Source of the DNA: Pseudoduganella plicata
GTDB taxonomy: Bacteria; Pseudomonadota; Gammaproteobacteria; Burkholderiales; Burkholderiaceae_D
DNA length: 64,000 bases
Assembly (NCBI RefSeq): GCF_004421005.1
Contig: NZ_CP038026.1
Location: 1,984,001-2,048,000 of the forward strand
Direction: 5' to 3'
Shown piece after piece: positions 27,071-36,508 of this stretch. Both the position numbers and the translations under genes were made by a program. The notes below the pieces were generated by a model that saw only the letters and a program-made list of their open reading frames with translations, had not been told where the DNA came from and made no database searches. The number at the start of each line of letters is the position of its first letter. Positions within the stretch are counted from its first letter, which is position 1.

Positions 27071-27099
27071 AAATAAGGGCCCGGAAATCCGGGCCCTTC
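27071..27099 (-). terminator. Rho-independent terminator after purF
   Basis: AAGGGCCCGG (27075-27084) and CCGGGCCCTT (27089-27098) flank a four-base loop; on the minus strand the stem is followed by ATTTTTTG. It lies 16 bases beyond the purF stop codon and separates purF from the PLP enzyme gene. Confidence 0.9.
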
Positions 27100-27113
27100 A
27101 GTTTAGCAAACCA

Positions 27114-28637
27114 TCACACTTCCGGGGTGGCCGGGTGCAGGTTCAGCTGGTTGATCGCGGCGCCTTCGACACCCGGCACTTTCGGGTTGTGGCGGGCCTG
27201 CTCGATGCGGTCCAGGTACGCGGGCGTCACGCCGCCTGTCACGTAGACGCCGTCGAAGCACGACGCTTCAAAGCTCGTCAGTGCCGGGTTGACGTCCGAA
27301 ATGGCGCGCTTCAGGTCGTCCAGGTCCTGGTACACCAGCGCATCGGCAGTGATCTCGCGGCAGACTTCCTCGACCGTGCGGCCGTGGGCGATCAGTTCGT
27401 CGCGCGTGGGCATGTCGATGCCGTAGACGTTCGGGTACAGCACCGGCGGCGCGGCGGAAGCGAAGATGACTTTCTTCGCGCCGGAGTCGCGCGCCATCTG
27501 GACGATCTCGCGGCTCGTGGTGCCGCGCACGATGGAATCATCCACCAGCAGCACGTTCTTGCCCTTGAACTCGTCGCCAATGGCGTTCAGCTTCTGGCGC
27601 ACGGACTTCTTGCGCAGCGACTGGCCCGGCATGATGAAGGTGCGGCCGATATAGCGGTTCTTGATGAAGCCTTCGCGATATTCCTTGCCAAGGCGCAGCG
27701 CCAGCTGGATCGCGGCCGGACGGGACGAATCGGGGATCGGCATGACGACGTCGATATCGTCGGCCAGCCCTTCGCGCTTGATCTTCTCGGCCAGGTACTC
27801 GCCCATTTTCAGGCGGGTGCTGTAGACGGAGGCGCCGTCGATGACGGAATCGGGCCGGGCCAGGTAGACGTATTCGAACACGCACGGGTTGAGCGATGCC
27901 GTGTCGGAGCACATACGGCTGTGCAGCTGGTGATCGTTGTCGATGAAGACCGCTTCGCTAGGTGCCACGTCGCGCAGGAAACGGAAGCCGATGCCTTCCA
28001 GCGCCACCGATTCCGAAGCGATCAGGTACTCGTTGCCCTGCTCCGTTTCGTTGACGCCAATGCACAGCGGACGAATGCCGTGCGGGTCGCGGAAGCCCAG
28101 CATGCCCACGCCGGCGATCTGCGCCACGGCGGCGTAACCGCCCTGCACGCGGCCGATCACGGCCTTGACGGCCTGGAAGATCGTGTCCGGATCGATCGAA
28201 TAGCCCGTCGTGGCCTTCTGGATTTCGTGCGCCAGGACGTTCAGCAGCACTTCCGAATCGGAGTCCGTGTTGATGTGACGGCGGTCGTTCTTGAACATCT
28301 CGGACTTGAGCTGTTCCCAGTTGGTCAGGTTGCCGTTGTGGGCCAGCGTGATGCCGAACGGCGCGTTGACGTAGAACGGCTGCGCTTCCTCTTCCGACGA
28401 CGAGCCGGCGGTCGGGTAACGGCAGTGGCCGATGCCGGTGTTGCCCAGCAGCGAGCGCATGTTGCGGGTACGGAAAACGTCGCGCACGAGGCCGTTAGCC
28501 TTGTGCATCGTGAACATGCTGCTGTAATTGGTCGCGATACCGGCCGCGTCCTGGCCGCGATGCTGCAACAGCAGCAGCGCGTCATACAGCAGCTGATTGA
28601 CGGGTTGATGGGAGACGACGCCAACGATGCCACACAT
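27114..28637 (-). CDS. purF: Amidophosphoribosyltransferase
   Basis: A 507-residue enzyme that makes 5-phosphoribosylamine from PRPP and glutamine, the first step of purine synthesis. Cys2 (after processing of Met1) is the glutaminase nucleophile in MCGIVGVVSH; the PRPP-binding site is VLLVDDSIVRGTTSRE. The ATG at 28637 has a strong AGGAG site and gives the exact catalytic N-terminus, so the longer upstream frame was rejected. It follows cvpA by 38 bases, the conserved cvpA-purF order. Confidence 0.97.
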   Translation of the reverse strand: MCGIVGVVSHQPVNQLLYDALLLLQHRGQDAAGIATNYSSMFTMHKANGLVRDVFRTRNMRSLLGNTGIGHCRYPTAGSSSEEEAQPFYVNAPFGITLAHNGNLTNWEQLKSEMFKNDRRHINTDSDSEVLLNVLAHEIQKATTGYSIDPDTIFQAVKAVIGRVQGGYAAVAQIAGVGMLGFRDPHGIRPLCIGVNETEQGNEYLIASESVALEGIGFRFLRDVAPSEAVFIDNDHQLHSRMCSDTASLNPCVFEYVYLARPDSVIDGASVYSTRLKMGEYLAEKIKREGLADDIDVVMPIPDSSRPAAIQLALRLGKEYREGFIKNRYIGRTFIMPGQSLRKKSVRQKLNAIGDEFKGKNVLLVDDSIVRGTTSREIVQMARDSGAKKVIFASAAPPVLYPNVYGIDMPTRDELIAHGRTVEEVCREITADALVYQDLDDLKRAISDVNPALTSFEASCFDGVYVTGGVTPAYLDRIEQARHNPKVPGVEGAAINQLNLHPATPEV

Positions 28638-28675
28638 ACTGTGCTCCTGAATGGGTGCTACGGATTTATGAAATT

Positions 28676-29164
28676 CTAAAATTGCACGTGCTGCGCAACG
28701 GCAGCGGGAAGAAAGGGTTTCACGGTGCGGACACCGCTCTCGGCCAGCGGGCTGAGCAGCGCATGTCGCCAGAAGTCCTGCTGCGGAATCGACGTCATCC
28801 CGCACAGTATGACGCCGGCCAGCACGATTACAAGTCCGCGTCCCAGGCCGAACAGGCCGCCGAGGCCGCGATCGGCCAACGTCAGCCCGCCCGCCTCGAC
28901 CAGCGCGGACACGGCCATCGACAGCAAGCCCATCAGTATGCGTACGCCGATGAAGAGGGCGATGAACGCAACGATCAGGCGCACCACCTCGCCGGGTATC
29001 GCGGACGGCAGCAGCACCGCCAATGGCGCGCTGTACGTATTGGCGACCACGAACGCCACGATCCAGCCCAGCAGCGACAGCATTTCCTTCACCAGGCCGC
29101 GCAGCATGCTGACGACAATGGAGGCGACCAGCACGAACAAAACAAGGTAATCGAAAATCGTCAC
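28676..29164 (-). CDS. cvpA: CvpA family inner-membrane protein
   Basis: A 162-residue membrane protein with four predicted helices and the family N-terminus TIFDYLVLFVLVAS. CvpA is required for colicin V export in E. coli and its primary role is unclear. The start codon is GTG at 29164. It is cotranscribed with purF downstream and the SPOR-domain gene upstream. Confidence 0.93.
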   Translation of the reverse strand: MTIFDYLVLFVLVASIVVSMLRGLVKEMLSLLGWIVAFVVANTYSAPLAVLLPSAIPGEVVRLIVAFIALFIGVRILMGLLSMAVSALVEAGGLTLADRGLGGLFGLGRGLVIVLAGVILCGMTSIPQQDFWRHALLSPLAESGVRTVKPFLPAAVAQHVQF

Positions 29165-29192
29165 TGCGTCTCGTCAAATGCGGTTGCGGCGG

Positions 29193-30215
29193 TCAGACGG
29201 GCACGAGGCTGCCGGACAGGCCGATCTTCTGCAACCGCGCCCTGGCCTTTTCCGCCTCTTCGCGGCTGCCGAACGGGCCCACCTTCACGCGGGTCAGCTC
29301 GCCAGACGGCGACTTCTGCGTGAACGACTTGATGCCTGCGGCCTGCAGCTTGCCCTGCAGTTCATCGACCTTGTCCTTGGCCGACAACGCGGCCACCTGG
29401 ATCACGTAACGGCTCGATCCTTCCGGCTCCGCCGGCTTCGCGGCCGCCTTGCCTTCCAAAATCGCCAGCGCGCGGGCGGCATCGTCCGGCTTCTGCTCGG
29501 GCTTGGCTTCACGCTTCGGCTCAGGCTTAGGGTCGGGCTTCACTTCGGGCTTCGCCTCGGCACGACGCGTTTCGGCCTTGGCTTCCGGCTTCGGCTCGGC
29601 CTTGCGCTCAGGCTTCACGTCATGTTTCGGCTCCGGCTTCGGCTCGGGCCTGGGTTCGGTTATCTTCGGCTCCGGCTTCGTTTCCTTCGGTTCCGTCCAG
29701 ACCACGGGCTCGTTCGGCTCCACCTTGGCAAGCGCCACTTTCGGTGCCGCCTCGGCCGGCTCGACGATTTCCTCGCTCTGGTCGAGCGCTTCGTTCTGCG
29801 CGACCTTGTCGGCTGCCTTATCGGCCACCTTGTCGGCTTCGTTTTCCGCGGTCACGGCCGCGCCCTTGTCGTCCTCGGCGGTCTTTTCCCGTGCGGGAAT
29901 CTGGATGGCAATATCGTTGGCCAGCGGCTTCGGCTCCGAATCGAGCACCATCGGCAGCCCGATGGCAACGGCCAGCGCCAGCGCGATGGCGCCGACGAGG
30001 CGGCGCCGGGCCCGTTTCTTTTCCGGGAGCACCGGATCGGGCACTTCCCGGCCGGAACGGCTGCGGCCGCGCGCGGCGGCGGCTTCGGCGCCGGCATGCG
30101 CGGCGCGTTTGGCGCGGGCACGCTCCGCAAGGTTGCGGTCGTCTGCGGCCCGGTAATAGCCACTGTCTTCAGTGGACTCCTGCTTGTTTTTACCAAATTT
30201 CGAGAACAAGCCCAT
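29193..30215 (-). CDS. dedD: SPOR-domain protein (DedD-like)
   Basis: A 340-residue bitopic membrane protein: cytoplasmic N-terminus (about 1-70), one membrane helix (about 72-92, VGAIALALAVAIGLPM), a long periplasmic linker of charged Lys-Pro-Glu-Pro type repeats (about 160-260), and a C-terminal SPOR domain (about 265-340, YVIQVAALSAKDKVDELQ). SPOR domains bind septal peptidoglycan that lacks stem peptides, so the protein should sit at the division site. It lies between folC and cvpA, as in pseudomonads and enterics. Confidence 0.92.
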   Translation of the reverse strand: MGLFSKFGKNKQESTEDSGYYRAADDRNLAERARAKRAAHAGAEAAAARGRSRSGREVPDPVLPEKKRARRRLVGAIALALAVAIGLPMVLDSEPKPLANDIAIQIPAREKTAEDDKGAAVTAENEADKVADKAADKVAQNEALDQSEEIVEPAEAAPKVALAKVEPNEPVVWTEPKETKPEPKITEPRPEPKPEPKHDVKPERKAEPKPEAKAETRRAEAKPEVKPDPKPEPKREAKPEQKPDDAARALAILEGKAAAKPAEPEGSSRYVIQVAALSAKDKVDELQGKLQAAGIKSFTQKSPSGELTRVKVGPFGSREEAEKARARLQKIGLSGSLVPV

Positions 30216-30226
30216 GCGTGAATTTC

Positions 30227-31513
30227 TCAGTGGAGTGAGGATTTGCGTGCCGCCATGACGGCGCCAACGGTCAGGAACGATCCAAAGACCACAATTCTAT
30301 CATTCTCCCCTGCCCGGCTCATCGCATTTGCAAACGCCGCTGCAGGGTCGTCGAACAGGTTGACGGTGCGATCCTGCCGGTCCGGCTGGATCATCTGCAC
30401 CTTGGCAGCCAGCTCGGAGGCGCTGGCGGACCGGGGCGACGGCAACGTTGCCAGGCACCAGTGATCGACGTGTTCCGACATGGCCTTGACGACACCGTCG
30501 ATATCCTTGTCGTGCATCGAGCCAAATACGGCGAACGTGTATGGGTGGTAACCCATATTGCCCAGGTTCTGGTTCAAGGCAGCGGCAGCGTGTGGATTGT
30601 GCGCCACGTCGAGGATGACGGTGGGACGGCCCGGCAACACCTGGAAGCGCCCCGGCAGCTCGACGGTAACGAGGCCGTGGCGCACGTCCTGCGCGCCCAC
30701 CGGCAGTTCGTTCTTGAGCACTTCCAGCGCCGCCAGCGCGGCGGAAGCGTTGAGCAGCTGGTTGGCGCCGCGCAGGCTCGGATAGGCCAGCGAATTGCGG
30801 CGCTGGCTGCGCCCGCCGTAGTTCCACTGCTGCTTGTCGCCGGCATAGTTGAAGTCGCGCCCCATCAGCCACAGGTCGGCGCCGATGGCCTGCGCGTGGT
30901 CGATCAACGTTTGCGGCGGCACGGGATCGCTGCAGATGGCGACCTTGCCCGGCCGGAAGATGCCGGCCTTTTCAAAGCCGATCTGTTCGCGCGTGCCGCC
31001 CAGGTAATCGACGTGATCGATATCGACGCTGGTGACAATCGACACGTCGGCATCGACGACGTTGACGGCGTCCAGGCGGCCGCCCAGGCCCACTTCGAGA
31101 ATCACGACGTCCAGCGGCGCCTTGCTCATCAGGTGCATGATCGCCAGGGTGGTAAATTCGAAATACGTCAGCGACGTGTCGCCGCGTACGGCTTCCACCG
31201 CGTCGAACGCCTCGACCAGCCGGGCATCGGTGGCCAGGTCGCCGTTGATGCGGGCGCGCTCATTGAAGTCGAGGAAGTGCGGCTTGATGTACAGCCCTAC
31301 CTTGTAACCGGCTCGCAGCAGGATCGATTCCAGCATCGCGCACGTGGACCCCTTGCCGTTGGTGCCCGCAACCATGATGACGGGGCAGGAGAACTGCAGG
31401 CCCAGGCGTTCCTTGACGGCGCGCACGCGGTCCAGGCCCATGTTGATGACGGTTTCGGCGTGGCGCGATTCAAGCAGCGCGAGCCAGGCTGGGAGGGTGG
31501 TGGGAGTGGACAT
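30227..31513 (-). CDS. folC: Bifunctional folylpolyglutamate/dihydrofolate synthase
   Basis: A 428-residue Mur-ligase-type enzyme that adds glutamate to folates and also makes dihydrofolate from dihydropteroate. The P-loop GTNGKGST is at residues 50-57; EVGLGGRLDAVN and the DVAHNPHA motif of the C-terminal domain are present. The ATG at 31513 gives the usual N-terminus MSTPTTLPAWLALLE. It follows accD by about 120 bases that contain a large dyad. Confidence 0.96.
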   Translation of the reverse strand: MSTPTTLPAWLALLESRHAETVINMGLDRVRAVKERLGLQFSCPVIMVAGTNGKGSTCAMLESILLRAGYKVGLYIKPHFLDFNERARINGDLATDARLVEAFDAVEAVRGDTSLTYFEFTTLAIMHLMSKAPLDVVILEVGLGGRLDAVNVVDADVSIVTSVDIDHVDYLGGTREQIGFEKAGIFRPGKVAICSDPVPPQTLIDHAQAIGADLWLMGRDFNYAGDKQQWNYGGRSQRRNSLAYPSLRGANQLLNASAALAALEVLKNELPVGAQDVRHGLVTVELPGRFQVLPGRPTVILDVAHNPHAAAALNQNLGNMGYHPYTFAVFGSMHDKDIDGVVKAMSEHVDHWCLATLPSPRSASASELAAKVQMIQPDRQDRTVNLFDDPAAAFANAMSRAGENDRIVVFGSFLTVGAVMAARKSSLH

Positions 31514-31567
31514 GACTTCCGGAAAATGCGGGGAAAGGCGGGATTTTACCAGCGGTACAAAAAAGCC

Positions 31568-31618
31568 GGGGACAGGCACTGCTGCGCGTCGTCAACGCGC
31601 GCAGCCGCCTGTCCCCGT
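31568..31618. repeat. Large dyad after accD, 'GGGGACAGGC' family
   Basis: CGGGGACAGGC (31568-31578) and GCCTGTCCCCG (31608-31618) are exact arms, with an inner GCTGCGCG/CGCGCAGC stem between them. It begins 15 bases past the accD stop codon, is flanked by an A-run at 31559-31564 that reads as T-run on the minus strand, and so could act as a terminator between accD and folC. Confidence 0.75.
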
Positions 31619-31633
31619 GGTTCGGCTCGAAAC

Positions 31634-32506
31634 TTACGCCAGAACTTCCACGGCCTGATTCTGCAGCAGGGCCAGCAGGCGCGCGATTTCTTCGCGCATC
31701 TTGCGGCGATCGACGATCATGTCGATAGCGCCCTTGGTCAGCAGGAACTCGGAACGCTGGAAGCCTTCCGGCAGCTTCTCGCGCACGGTGTTTTCGATGA
31801 CGCGCGGGCCGGCAAAGCCGATCAGCGCCTTGGGCTCGGCCATGACGACGTCGCCCATGAACGCGAACGAAGCGGACACGCCGCCCATCGTCGGGTCGGT
31901 CAGCACGCTGATGAACGGCAGCTTCTTCTCCGACAGCTTGGTCAGCATCGACGTGGTTTTCGCCATCTGCATCAGCGACAGCAGGCCTTCCTGCATGCGC
32001 GCGCCGCCGGTGGCGGTAATGCAGATGAACGGCACTTTCTGTTCCAGCGCGACCTGGGCCGCGCGGGCAAAGCGCTCGCCGACGACGGAGCCCATCGAGC
32101 CGCCCATGAATTCGAATTCGAAGCACGCCACGACCACCGGCAGGCTCATGATGGAACCGCCCAGGCAGATCATCGCATCCGTTTCGCCGGTGGCTTCCAT
32201 TGCCTGCTTCAGGCGGTCGGGGTATTTCTTGCTGTCCTTGAACTTCAGCGTATCGACGGGCAGGCTTTCCTGGCCGATCTCGTAACGGCCGCCGGCGTCC
32301 AGCAGCGCATCGAGGCGCTCGCGGGCGCGGATGCGCATGTGGTGGTCGCACTTGGGGCAGACGTGCAGGTTCGATTCCAGATCGGTACGATACAGGACGG
32401 CCTCGCAGGACGGGCACTTGACCCACAGACCCTCGGGCATCGTCTTGCGGGCGGCAGCGTCCGAACGCTGAATGCGCGGCGGCAGCAGTTTTTCCAACCA
32501 GCTCAT
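31634..32506 (-). CDS. accD: Acetyl-CoA carboxylase carboxyltransferase subunit beta
   Basis: A 290-residue subunit that, with AccA, transfers the carboxyl group from biotin to acetyl-CoA in fatty-acid synthesis. The zinc ribbon uses Cys31, Cys34, Cys50 and Cys53 (CPSC and CPKC), and the crotonase-like core contains [19 protein letters not shown]. The ATG at 32506 gives the family N-terminus [12 protein letters not shown]. Upstream lies a very strong dyad that ends at trpA. Confidence 0.97.
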   Translation of the reverse strand: MSWLEKLLPPRIQRSDAAARKTMPEGLWVKCPSCEAVLYRTDLESNLHVCPKCDHHMRIRARERLDALLDAGGRYEIGQESLPVDTLKFKDSKKYPDRLKQAMEATGETDAMICLGGSIMSLPVVVACFEFEFMGGSMGSVVGERFARAAQVALEQKVPFICITATGGARMQEGLLSLMQMAKTTSMLTKLSEKKLPFISVLTDPTMGGVSASFAFMGDVVMAEPKALIGFAGPRVIENTVREKLPEGFQRSEFLLTKGAIDMIVDRRKMREEIARLLALLQNQAVEVLA

Positions 32507-32630
32507 ATTTTCTCCTGTTGCTCTGTGACGTAGGGCGGAAGTGTAGCCTGTTCCATCAGCCGTGTCGAACATTCAACTTTGCCAACTTTACGTACGACCG
32601 TGAGATTTTATGCGGCCTGCGGTTCACATC

Positions 32631-32690
32631 AACGGCCGAGCCCGTGACAACATCGGGGTCAGGCACCGATGTTGTCACGGCTCGGCCGTT
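32631..32690. repeat. Large hairpin over the end of trpA, 'GGGGTCAGGCACC' family
   Basis: Arms of about 25 bases (32631-32656 and 32666-32690, one bulged base) enclose the loop GGTCAGGCA. The right arm overlaps the trpA stop codon. The sequence TCGGGGTCAGGCACCGA in the middle links it to the copies at 39634-39650 and 52268-52298. It very likely stops or protects the trpA transcript end before accD. Confidence 0.8.
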
Positions 32691-33519
32691 AGCGTTGCGC
32701 CGGCTCTTGCGCTTGCTCGTCCAGCGCCCTGCGGATGCCGGTCACGAAGCCTTGGACGGCCGCCGGCGCGCCTTCCGGCGTGCTCGCTTCGATCTCCTGG
32801 ATGACGCGGCTGCCGATGACGACGGCGTCGGCCACCTTCGCCACCGCTTTGGCCGTGGCAGCGTCGCGGATGCCGAAGCCCACGCCGATCGGCAGGCTGA
32901 CGTGCTTGCGGATCGCCGCGATGCGCTCGGCCACTTGCGCCGTGTCGATATTGCCGGCGCCCGTCACGCCCTTGAGCGACACGTAATACGAGAAGCCGCT
33001 GCCGACCTTGGCCACCTGGGCGATGCGCTCCTCCGTCGACGTCGGCGCCAGCAGGAAGATCAGGTCCAGGCCGGCGGCGCGCATCTTGCCGGCAAACACC
33101 TCGCACTCTTCCGGCGGGTAGTCGACGACGATGGCGCCGTCCACGCCCGCTTCCTGCGAGGCAGCGATAAAGGCGTCCACGCCGATACGCTCGATCGGGT
33201 TGGCATAGCCCATCAGCACGACGGGCGTGGTCTGGTTTGTCTGGCGGAACTCGCGCACGAACTCGAACGTGCGACGGATGCCGACGCCCTGCGCAAGTGC
33301 GCGCTCACATGCGCGCTGGATGACAGGCCCTTCGGCCATCGGGTCGGAAAACGGCACCCCCAGCTCCAGCACGTCGGCGCCGCCGGCAACGAGCGCGTGC
33401 AGCAGCGGCACCGTCTGTGCCGGCGACGGGTCGCCGGCGGTAATGAAGGTCACGAGACCGGTCTTGTTTTGTTCTTTCAGTGCTGCGAAGGTTTGGGCAA
33501 TACGGGACGTTGGGGACAT
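32689..33519 (-). CDS. trpA: Tryptophan synthase alpha subunit
   Basis: A 276-residue TIM-barrel enzyme that cleaves indole-3-glycerol phosphate to indole. The catalytic Glu and Asp are in [15 protein letters not shown], and GVTGAG forms part of the phosphate site. The ATG at 33519 is preferred to a TTG five codons upstream because [11 protein letters not shown] is the usual start. It is separated from trpB by a 19-bp perfect stem-loop, unusual for genes that are normally coupled. Confidence 0.96.
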   Translation of the reverse strand: MSPTSRIAQTFAALKEQNKTGLVTFITAGDPSPAQTVPLLHALVAGGADVLELGVPFSDPMAEGPVIQRACERALAQGVGIRRTFEFVREFRQTNQTTPVVLMGYANPIERIGVDAFIAASQEAGVDGAIVVDYPPEECEVFAGKMRAAGLDLIFLLAPTSTEERIAQVAKVGSGFSYYVSLKGVTGAGNIDTAQVAERIAAIRKHVSLPIGVGFGIRDAATAKAVAKVADAVVIGSRVIQEIEASTPEGAPAAVQGFVTGIRRALDEQAQEPAQR

Positions 33520-33551
33520 TTTTATTCTCGGCAAAGGTGGTTGTCAAAATC

Positions 33552-33591
33552 GGAGCCTGTCACCGGTTTTCCAAAACCGGTGACAGGCTCC
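33552..33591. repeat. Perfect inverted pair of the 'GACAGGCTCC' repeat between trpB and trpA
   Basis: GGAGCCTGTCACCGGTTTT (33552-33570) and its exact complement (33573-33591) are separated by two bases and lie between the trpB stop codon and the trpA start. On the minus strand the stem is followed by GATTTTGAC, a weak T-tract. The same 19-mer occurs at 44585-44650 and 24384-24408. It could reduce trpA readthrough or stabilise trpB message. Confidence 0.85.
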
Positions 33592-33609
33592 AGTTTTCTT
33601 GCAGCGGAC

Positions 33610-34854
33610 TCAGCTGAAATTCAGCCCCATCCGCTCCGCCACCGTATGCATGTCCTTGTCGCCCCGGCCGGACAGGTTCGCCAGCACGATCTTGTCCTTC
33701 GGCAGCGTCGCGGCCAGCTTGGCCGCATAGGCCAGCGCGTGCGACGATTCGAGAGCCGGGATGATGCCCTCGATATGGCAGCAGTCGTGGAAGGCCTGCA
33801 GCGCTTCCTCGTCCGTGACGGACACGTACTGCGCCCGGCCCGAATCCTTCAGCCACGCGTGTTCAGGCCCGACGCCCGGATAGTCCAGGCCCGCCGAGAC
33901 GGAATGCGTCTCGATGATCTGGCCGTCCTCGCTTTGCAGCAGGTAGGTGCGGTTGCCGTGCAGGACGCCCGGATAGCCCTTCGTCAGCGATGCCGCGTGC
34001 TTGCCCGAGTCCAGGCCCTCGCCTGCCGCCTCCACGCCGATCAGCTGCGTGTCCTTCTGGTCGATGTACGGATAGAAAATGCCCATGGCGTTCGAGCCGC
34101 CGCCGATGCAGGCCAGCACGTAGTCGGGCTGGCGGCCCGTCATTTCCGGCATCTGCACGAGGCATTCCTCGCCGATGACGGACTGGAAGTCGCGCACCAG
34201 CATCGGATACGGGTGCGGTCCGGCGACCGTGCCGATGATATAGAACGTGTTTTCGATATTCGTGACCCAGTCGCGCATCGCCTCGTTGAGCGCATCCTTC
34301 AAGGTCTTCGAACCGGATTCCACCGGCACGACGGTGGCGCCCAGGAGCTTCATGCGGTAGACGTTCTGCGCCTGGCGCTTGACGTCCTCGCTGCCCATAT
34401 AGACGACGCATTCGAGGCCGAAGCGCGCGCAGATCGTCGCGGTGGCGACGCCGTGCTGGCCGGCGCCCGTCTCGGCGATGATGCGCGGCTTGCCCATGCG
34501 TTTGGCCAGCAGTGCCTGGCCGATGACGTTGTTGATCTTGTGCGCGCCCGTGTGGTTCAGGTCTTCACGCTTGAAGAAGATCTGCGCGCCACCCGCCATT
34601 TCCGACCAGCGGCGGGCGTGATAGATGGGCGACGGACGGCCGACGAAGTGCTTCAGCTCATAACGGAATTCTTCGAGGAACTCGGGATCGCGGCTATAGC
34701 GGGCGTAGGCTTCGTTCAGTTCGGCCAGCGCGTAGGTCAGCGTCTCGGCAACGAAGGAGCCGCCGTACGGGCCGAAGTGACCCGTGGTGTCAGGCAGCTG
34801 GTAGTCGGTGGCGTGGAACAGGGCGGCGGGGCCGTTGGCATTCGGGGTTTTCAT
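33610..34854 (-). CDS. trpB: Tryptophan synthase beta subunit
   Basis: A 414-residue PLP enzyme that condenses indole and serine to tryptophan. The PLP lysine lies in [11 protein letters not shown]; the phosphate-binding GGGSNAMG motif is present, and [14 protein letters not shown] is intact. The ATG at 34854 gives [13 protein letters not shown]. It is 58 bases after trpF, in the trpF-trpB-trpA order common in betaproteobacteria. Confidence 0.97.
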   Translation of the reverse strand: MKTPNANGPAALFHATDYQLPDTTGHFGPYGGSFVAETLTYALAELNEAYARYSRDPEFLEEFRYELKHFVGRPSPIYHARRWSEMAGGAQIFFKREDLNHTGAHKINNVIGQALLAKRMGKPRIIAETGAGQHGVATATICARFGLECVVYMGSEDVKRQAQNVYRMKLLGATVVPVESGSKTLKDALNEAMRDWVTNIENTFYIIGTVAGPHPYPMLVRDFQSVIGEECLVQMPEMTGRQPDYVLACIGGGSNAMGIFYPYIDQKDTQLIGVEAAGEGLDSGKHAASLTKGYPGVLHGNRTYLLQSEDGQIIETHSVSAGLDYPGVGPEHAWLKDSGRAQYVSVTDEEALQAFHDCCHIEGIIPALESSHALAYAAKLAATLPKDKIVLANLSGRGDKDMHTVAERMGLNFS

Positions 34855-34912
34855 GTGAAGCTCTCTGTACTGGAACCTTCGCCCGCCGCCGCGCCCTGGA
34901 ACGCTATGAACG

Positions 34913-35599
34913 CTACGGGATGGCTGGCTGGCCGGAGGTCGAGATGGATTCGGCGGCCCGCACCGCGGCAATGAACTGCGCGATCAGGCGGGCATCTTTG
35001 ATGCCCCTGGCGGCTTCGACGCCACTGCTGACGTCAACCGCGTAGGGGCGCATGCTGGCCACGGCGCCAGTCACGTTGTGTACGCTCAAGCCACCACTCA
35101 AAACGGCCCGATGCGCGAGATCTTTTGGAACGAGAGACCAATCGAAAACCTTTCCTGCGCCGCCGTATGCATCGACAAACGTATCGAGCAGTACCCCGGC
35201 AAAGAGCGGGGAGGAAGCGCGGCATTGTGTCTCATATTCTAGCAGCTCGCTGCCGACCGTGTCCCCTTTTACACGGAACACGCGCACGAACGGGCGGTTC
35301 ACCGCGGCGGCGGCGGCCGCGCACTGCTGCGCCGTCTCGTCGCCATGGAACTGCAGCAGCCCGACGGGCGCGGCCGCCACCGTCGCCGCCACTTCGTCGG
35401 CGGGAGCGTTGACGAACAGCCCGACAGCCGTCACGAACGGCGGCAGCAGCGCGATCAGCTCGGCCGCGCGCTGCGGCGTCACGTAACGGGGGCTTTTCGG
35501 GTAGAACACGAAACCGACGGCATCCGCGCCGGCGGCCACGGCGGCCTGCACGTCCTCTTCGCGGGTCAAGCCGCAGATCTTGATACGGGTACGCTGCAT
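34913..35599 (-). CDS. trpF: Phosphoribosylanthranilate isomerase
   Basis: A 228-residue TIM-barrel enzyme of tryptophan synthesis. The catalytic Cys is in [14 protein letters not shown] near residue 9, and the catalytic Asp in VLLDTFVD. The phosphate loop SGGL is present. The ATG at 35599 matches the family N-terminus; it starts 11 bases after the truA stop codon. Confidence 0.96.
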   Translation of the reverse strand: MQRTRIKICGLTREEDVQAAVAAGADAVGFVFYPKSPRYVTPQRAAELIALLPPFVTAVGLFVNAPADEVAATVAAAPVGLLQFHGDETAQQCAAAAAAVNRPFVRVFRVKGDTVGSELLEYETQCRASSPLFAGVLLDTFVDAYGGAGKVFDWSLVPKDLAHRAVLSGGLSVHNVTGAVASMRPYAVDVSSGVEAARGIKDARLIAQFIAAVRAAESISTSGQPAIP

Positions 35600-35610
35600 G
35601 ATGGTCCTTG

Positions 35611-36435
35611 TCAGAAGGCGGGCAGGATGCGGGGCGTTTCCTGCGGCAGGCCCCATTTGGGATCGTAGTCGATATTGGCCAGATACAGGCCGTCCGGCAT
35701 GAACGTGGGCGCCGCCACGGTGCGGTCGCGCCCCGCCAGCAGTTCGCCCAGCCATTCCGTGTCCTCGCGGCCCTGCCCCACATAGATCAGCGCCCCCACC
35801 AGGTTGCGCACCATGTGATGCAGGAAGGCGCTGGCGCGCAAGGTGAACAGGATCATGTCGCCATGCCGCTCGATCGCGATCTCGTGCATCTCCTTGACGG
35901 GCGTCTTCGCCTGGCAGCCGGACGCGCGAAACGCCGAGAAGTCGTGCGTGCCGATCAGCGGACGCACCGCCTCGCGCATGCGCTCGACATCCAGCGGACG
36001 GTGCATGAAGCCGGCGCGCCCCGCCAGGAGCGGCGCACGCACGGCATTGTTGTAGAGCAGGTAGTGATAGGTGCGCGAGCGCGCCGAAAAGCGCGCGTGG
36101 AAGTCGGCGGCCGGGTCGAACTCCGCTTCGCCGTACGCGACAACTTCGTGCAGCTCCTTGGCCCAGCGCACGCCGATCGACTCGGGCAGAAAGGCGTTGA
36201 TGCCGCGCACCCAGGCATGCGGCTCGCGCTGCAGGTCCGTATCGAAATGGACGACCTGGCCCAGCGCATGGACGCCGGCATCGGTGCGGCCGGCGCAGGT
36301 GGTGCCGATATGCACGCAGGCGAACTTTTCGATCGCCCCCTCCAGCTTGTCCTGCACGGTCTGGCCGTGCGGCTGCACCTGATAGCCCTGCCAGTCGGTG
36401 CCGTTGTACTGGACTCCCAATGCGATGCGTTTCAA
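35611..36435 (-). CDS. truA: tRNA pseudouridine(38-40) synthase
   Basis: A 274-residue enzyme that converts uridines 38-40 of many tRNAs to pseudouridine. The catalytic Asp is in [18 protein letters not shown]. There is no ATG near the conserved N-terminus; the frame runs open far upstream, but the family pattern ([18 protein letters not shown]) fixes the start at the TTG at 36435. A perfect TATAAT lies at 36470-36465 on the minus strand, about 30 bases upstream, and may be its -10 element. Confidence 0.93.
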   Translation of the reverse strand: MKRIALGVQYNGTDWQGYQVQPHGQTVQDKLEGAIEKFACVHIGTTCAGRTDAGVHALGQVVHFDTDLQREPHAWVRGINAFLPESIGVRWAKELHEVVAYGEAEFDPAADFHARFSARSRTYHYLLYNNAVRAPLLAGRAGFMHRPLDVERMREAVRPLIGTHDFSAFRASGCQAKTPVKEMHEIAIERHGDMILFTLRASAFLHHMVRNLVGALIYVGQGREDTEWLGELLAGRDRTVAAPTFMPDGLYLANIDYDPKWGLPQETPRILPAF

Positions 36436-36464
36436 TGCCTGCTCTTCTGACTCAATTGCGGAGC

Positions 36465-36470
36465 GGGCAT
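36465..36470 (-). promoter_or_regulatory. Possible -10 element of the truA-trp-acc transcript
   Basis: TATAAT reads perfectly on the minus strand in the 73-base gap between fimV and truA. No good TTGACA-like element lies 16-18 bases upstream, so an activator or an extended contact would be needed. Called on the hexamer and its position only. Confidence 0.4.
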
Positions 36471-36508
36471 TATACGCGCATGGCCAGGAGCGTCGGCACG
36501 GCGGCCGT

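Noticed and set aside
28638-29177. N-terminal extension of purF
   Set aside because: The catalytic Cys must follow the initiator Met directly, and a strong ribosome site precedes the ATG at 28637; the extension overlaps cvpA.
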